Below, piece by piece: positions 61,302 through 64,000 of a stretch of DNA of 64,000 bases. This DNA is from Taudactylus pleione (lineage: Eukaryota > Chordata > Amphibia > Anura > Myobatrachidae). The notes under the pieces were generated by a model. It searched no databases. It worked only from the letters and a program-made list of their open reading frames with translations, and was not told the origin of the DNA. The stretch lies in NCBI GenBank assembly GCA_031769625.1, contig JAUIMM010000885.1, forward strand, positions 5,372,001-5,436,000. Direction: 5' to 3'. A program made the position numbers and the translations under genes. Position 1 is the first letter of the stretch. Each line of letters opens with the position of its first letter.

Positions 61302-62331
61302 TTTGTGTCCTTAAGTTGTGTTAAAAGCTTTCTAGAAGAATATTTGTAAAAGTGGTGAAGAATGGTAGAAAACAGTATTTTTGGGTGAAAATAAACAGTC
61401 CGTCAATTTTGGGGTACATGAAAATGGGTGCTAGCATATTTTTGTGTCTCTAAAGTGCACTTTTAAAAAATTTGAAAAATCCACCTCCTGCATTTACCTG
61501 CAATACAAAAACACCTGCCCCAACCATACAGCCCCCCAAGAAACCTATTTTGCTACTTTTTATCCTTGTCCCCCCACTTTTTACTTTTTCACCCCAAAAA
61601 TGACTTGTCTTTTTTGGGGTTTTCTAAGGTCATTTTTTTAGGCTGATTTGTCATTTGTGGGGGGGCGTGTCCAAAAGGTTCTGAATCCCCCACATTTGCA
61701 CCCAAAATAGAGATTTTTCACTTTTTTCCGCCTGCCATTCATTGGAGAAACTTTTCCACCTGTTTCAGTGCATTGAGTTTCCGCTTAGGCGAAAATGTCA
61801 TGGAATTGAATTTGGAGATAAGATGCAAACATGCGAAAAGCGGCATTAGGCGAAATGTTTTTGCCGATTGCGGCTTTTCGTGTCTAATTGAAGTTACTTT
61901 GCACATTCATCCCGATGTTTGCCGCCGAAAGGCACAGAACAAATTTGGACACAGAGAGAGGCACTTCGGTGGGCATTCCTGGGTGGTAACAGGGGAGTGG
62001 CTAGTCAGAGGTGGGTGTGTCACGGTCAGTTGCAATGATTTCGGTGGGCGCGTTCAGATGGACAATCTGTGCCTCCATAGGACTGGTGCAATGTTTGATA
62101 GGGCAACTGATTGTGCATCTTGATACACAGTGGGGAATCTGCAGTAGTCCTATCGGCTGCGGTATTAGCATAAAGGCACAGTCGTGCTGCGTAAAAAGTC
62201 AGATTAGCGTCCAGCTCTAAATCAGGCCCATTATTTTACACTTTTTCCAAGTTTTGCAGTTTTACGTTTAATCTCACGTGTTTTACATTCATAATGTGAA
62301 TACTCCTTTGCTTGTGGCTCATACTCCCAAT
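61302..62331. other. Spacer ending in a truncated MITE terminus
   Basis: No gene. CTCTAAATCAGGCCC at 62215-62229 is a GGGCCTGATTTAGAG-type terminus on the minus strand. The matching opposite end was not found, so the element (perhaps beginning near 61760, where GCGAAAAG and AGGCG motifs cluster) is truncated or diverged. Confidence 0.4.
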
Positions 62332-62494
62332 CAATGGCGGCTCCAAAGGTGGGGCTGCAGCACGGTCCAAAATTCAAATAGGGGGGCCACACCAACTGCT
62401 AGTAATGTTTGGTAGCAGTTGGGATGACAGTTGGTGTGGCTCCCCTATTTGAATTTTGGACCGCGTTGCAGCCTCACCTCTGGAGCCACCACTG
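62332..62494. mobile_element. hAT foldback MITE (CAGTGGTGGCTCC terminus), copy 2
   Basis: 163 bp; same family as 11089-11238. The left end is CAATGGCGGCTCCAAAGGTG; the right end, inward, is CAGTGGTGGCTCCAGAGGTG. The arms pair through most of the length, including CCAAAATTCAAATAGGGG with CCCCTATTTGAATTTTGG. Flanks CTCCCAAT (62324-62331) and GTCCCAAT (62495-62502) match at 7 of 8 bases. Confidence 0.87.
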
Positions 62495-62564
62495 GTCCCA
62501 ATCCTGTCTTGAGACAATCATACCGCTATCAGCAGATCACTGATTTCACATTACTTGCCATGAG

Positions 62565-62951
62565 CAGGGAGTGTATCTATAATAGGTGCAAGGTGTGTGG
62601 TGCACACGGGCCCCTGGGTCCAGGGGGGGCCCCACTCTGGACATCCTTCATCCATATTTTCTAATACTCACCACTCCAAAGTCCTGCGTTGGCTGTCGCA
62701 GCCCTGCATAAAACACCAAGAAAATGGCAGCAGTGGCCATTTTTCCGGCATTTCGTGCACGCGCAGTGGGGAGATCGCTGGGAAAATGGCGGCCGTGCCA
62801 TTTTCCCGGTGACTTGTGCAGTAGACTCTGGGCACAGACCAGTGTCCAGAGTCTACTGCTGCAGCCAGTCCGGTGATGGCCGCCGGGGAGAGAGAAGGGG
62901 GCCCGGGACGGAGAATGCACATGGACCCCATCCTTAATTAACACGCCCCTG
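62565..62951. mobile_element. hAT-like MITE (CAGGGGCGT / CAGTGGCGT termini), copy 2
   Basis: 387 bp, inverted relative to 20919-21220. The left end CAGGGAGTGTATCTATAATAGG corresponds to the CAGTGGCGTATTTATAATGG end of copy 1 (shown over its first 20 bases as CAGGGAGTGTATCTATAATA). The right end, inward, is CAGGGGCGTGTTAATTAAGG. Flanks GCCATGAG and GTCATGAC match at 6 of 8. It contains AAAATGGC/GCCATTTT and the inverted repeat CAGTAGACTCTGGGCAC/AGAGTCTACTGC around 62818-62862. Confidence 0.72.
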
Positions 62952-63129
62952 GTCATGACTGTATCAATTACAAATCTGTTGCATCCTTTTCCCATATATT
63001 CCAGGTTATACCCACACATCGTTTCCCTCCTAGCTTTCTTTACTATACAAATCAAATCCCCACTCACCACAAGAGGAGCTCTCCTAGCCAAAGAATATAC
63101 TGTAAGAATACTTGTACTTGTGGCACTGT

Positions 63130-63305
63130 GGGGTCTATTTACTAAGCAGTGTTAGGAGATAAAGTCAACGGTGATAAGGTACCAGCAATCAGCTCCTAAC
63201 TGCCATTTTTCAAACACAGCCTGTGACATGGCAGTTAGGAGCTGATTGGCTGGTACCTTATCACCGTGCACTTTATCTCCTAACACAGCTTAGTAAATAG
63301 ACCCC
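63130..63305. mobile_element. Palindromic MITE related to 21698-21867
   Basis: 176 bp; the left end is GGGGTCTATTTACTAAGC and the right end is GCTTAGTAAATAGACCCC, an 18-bp perfect inverted repeat. Arms pair almost throughout: AGGAGATAAAGTCAACGGTG with CACCGTGCACTTTATCTCCT, and CAGCTCCTAACTGCCAT with ATGGCAGTTAGGAGCTG. Flanks TGT and TGA suggest a 3-bp target duplication with one mismatch. Confidence 0.82.
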
Positions 63306-63340
63306 TGAATGTCTTATGCTTTCCCCTATATGGTGTTATT

Positions 63341-63453
63341 GGGGGAGATGTACCAAGCCTTGGAGAGAGAGAAAGTGGATAAATTGTCCAAAGCAACCAA
63401 CCAGCTTCTAACTGTTATTTATCTAGCGCAGCCTATGAGATGTGGAGAACATA
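63341..63453. mobile_element. Left half of a MITE related to 13507-13657
   Basis: Begins GGGGGAGATGTACCAAGCC after ATT, close to the left end of the element at 13507. It stops at the hairpin-chain copy that begins at 63454, and no complementary right half follows that copy before the window ends. The element is therefore truncated, possibly by the later insertion. Confidence 0.6.
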
Positions 63454-63941
63454 GGGCCTGATTCAGACCCGGTCACAAGCATTGAGCGCTTGCAACCGGG
63501 TCGATGTTCGCCCACTGGGCATGTGCACGACGGAGCCGGCTCTGTCGTGCACATGCGCGAGACCCGGCTAGCAACGGGTGATCTGTTGCTCCAGGTCTCG
63601 CACCAAAGGGGGTGAGCTGTCGATGGTGAGTGACAGCTCAATCCGTTTGGAAGGCGGGCAGGGGGGGTGGCTGGCCAAACAGAGGCATTCCCGAAGGAAT
63701 GCATGCCATTTGGGGGCGGCCCCACTGACATCACCAGTGATGTCAGTGGGAGAGCTACCGGCTCTATTAGAGCCAGAAGCTCTCTGGGGCTTGCGGCCAC
63801 GAGACCCTACCACAAGGGTCTCGTCGCAAGCCCGATGGTCGCGATAGTCTTGACCATCGCGACCAGGAGGCCGAACAAAAAAAAAAACGCCCTGATTCAG
63901 AGCGAGCGCTCGTTCAGAGCGTCCGTCTCTGAATCAGGCCC
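63454..63941 (+). mobile_element. Hairpin-chain element, copy 3
   Basis: 488 bp, same orientation as copy 1. The termini are GGGCCTGATTCAGA and TCTGAATCAGGCCC. It keeps most stems in the same order but lacks the GGACGCTCG/AGCTGTGGGT hairpin. The 30-bp palindrome at 63721-63750 has one change (ACCAGT at its centre). Several stems differ from copies 1 and 2 yet still pair: GAGCTGTC/GACAGCTC, AGCAAC/GTTGCT, GAGAGCT/AGCTCTC. The A-rich linker (AAAAAAAAAACGCCCTGATT) before the right-end hairpin is shared with copy 1. Confidence 0.86.
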
Positions 63942-64000
63942 TCAGAGTGCAAAAGTATTTATTTGAAATATTTTTAAATCCCATTAGGTCTTTGTGCTCT

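Overview
This window looks like non-coding, repeat-dominated DNA from a vertebrate nuclear genome. I favour an amphibian with a large genome, probably a frog. The reasons are the density and style of short DNA-transposon derivatives (hAT-type with 8-bp target duplications, Harbinger-like with 3-bp duplications, one Tc1/mariner remnant), several families built from hairpins, and the very large minisatellites. The species assignment is inference. I found no host protein-coding gene, rRNA or tRNA. The only recognisable coding sequence is the C-terminal part of a dead Tc1-like transposase (9221-9520). Nearly all longer open frames come from tandem repeats whose unit length is a multiple of three.

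Layout: 1-754 is plain AT-rich sequence. 755-4848 is a 66-bp minisatellite carrying an hAT-like element (target duplication GGTTACAT) that was then duplicated with the array. 5011-5070 is a (TA)n tract. 6536-7083, 8209-8756 and 63454-63941 are three copies of an element that is almost entirely a series of adjacent hairpins. 9093-9562 is the Tc1/mariner remnant. 10306-13657 holds a cluster of short elements. 16290-17375 is a 20-bp minisatellite with a 440-bp tandem duplication. 17640-18900 is an older degenerate repeat split by an element. 18962-20633 is a three-level nest: a MITE with telomere-like tracts, an hAT element inside it, and a C-rich minisatellite inside that. 20650-22575 holds further nested and single elements, including an hAT element with a 21-bp internal minisatellite.

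The dominant feature is a 36-bp minisatellite from 23429 to 57723, roughly 900 units. It is interrupted once, by a 1,850-bp hAT element at 31610-33459 with a perfect GTTACAAC duplication. The array contains layers of segmental tandem duplication (offsets about 0.68, 1.69, 1.97, 2.30 and 5.02 kb). From 57763 to the end there is another dense set of short elements and an AAT-type microsatellite.

Two results deserve most attention. First, the hairpin-chain element shows paired changes between copies that keep its stems intact, including transversions. Second, several unrelated element families carry the same small signals: a consensus 5-prime splice-donor-like motif (GGTAAGTA), often next to a CCTAACCC-type tract, and a perfect 12-bp NRF-1-like palindrome. 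All family names rest on termini and target duplications read by eye; no database search was possible.
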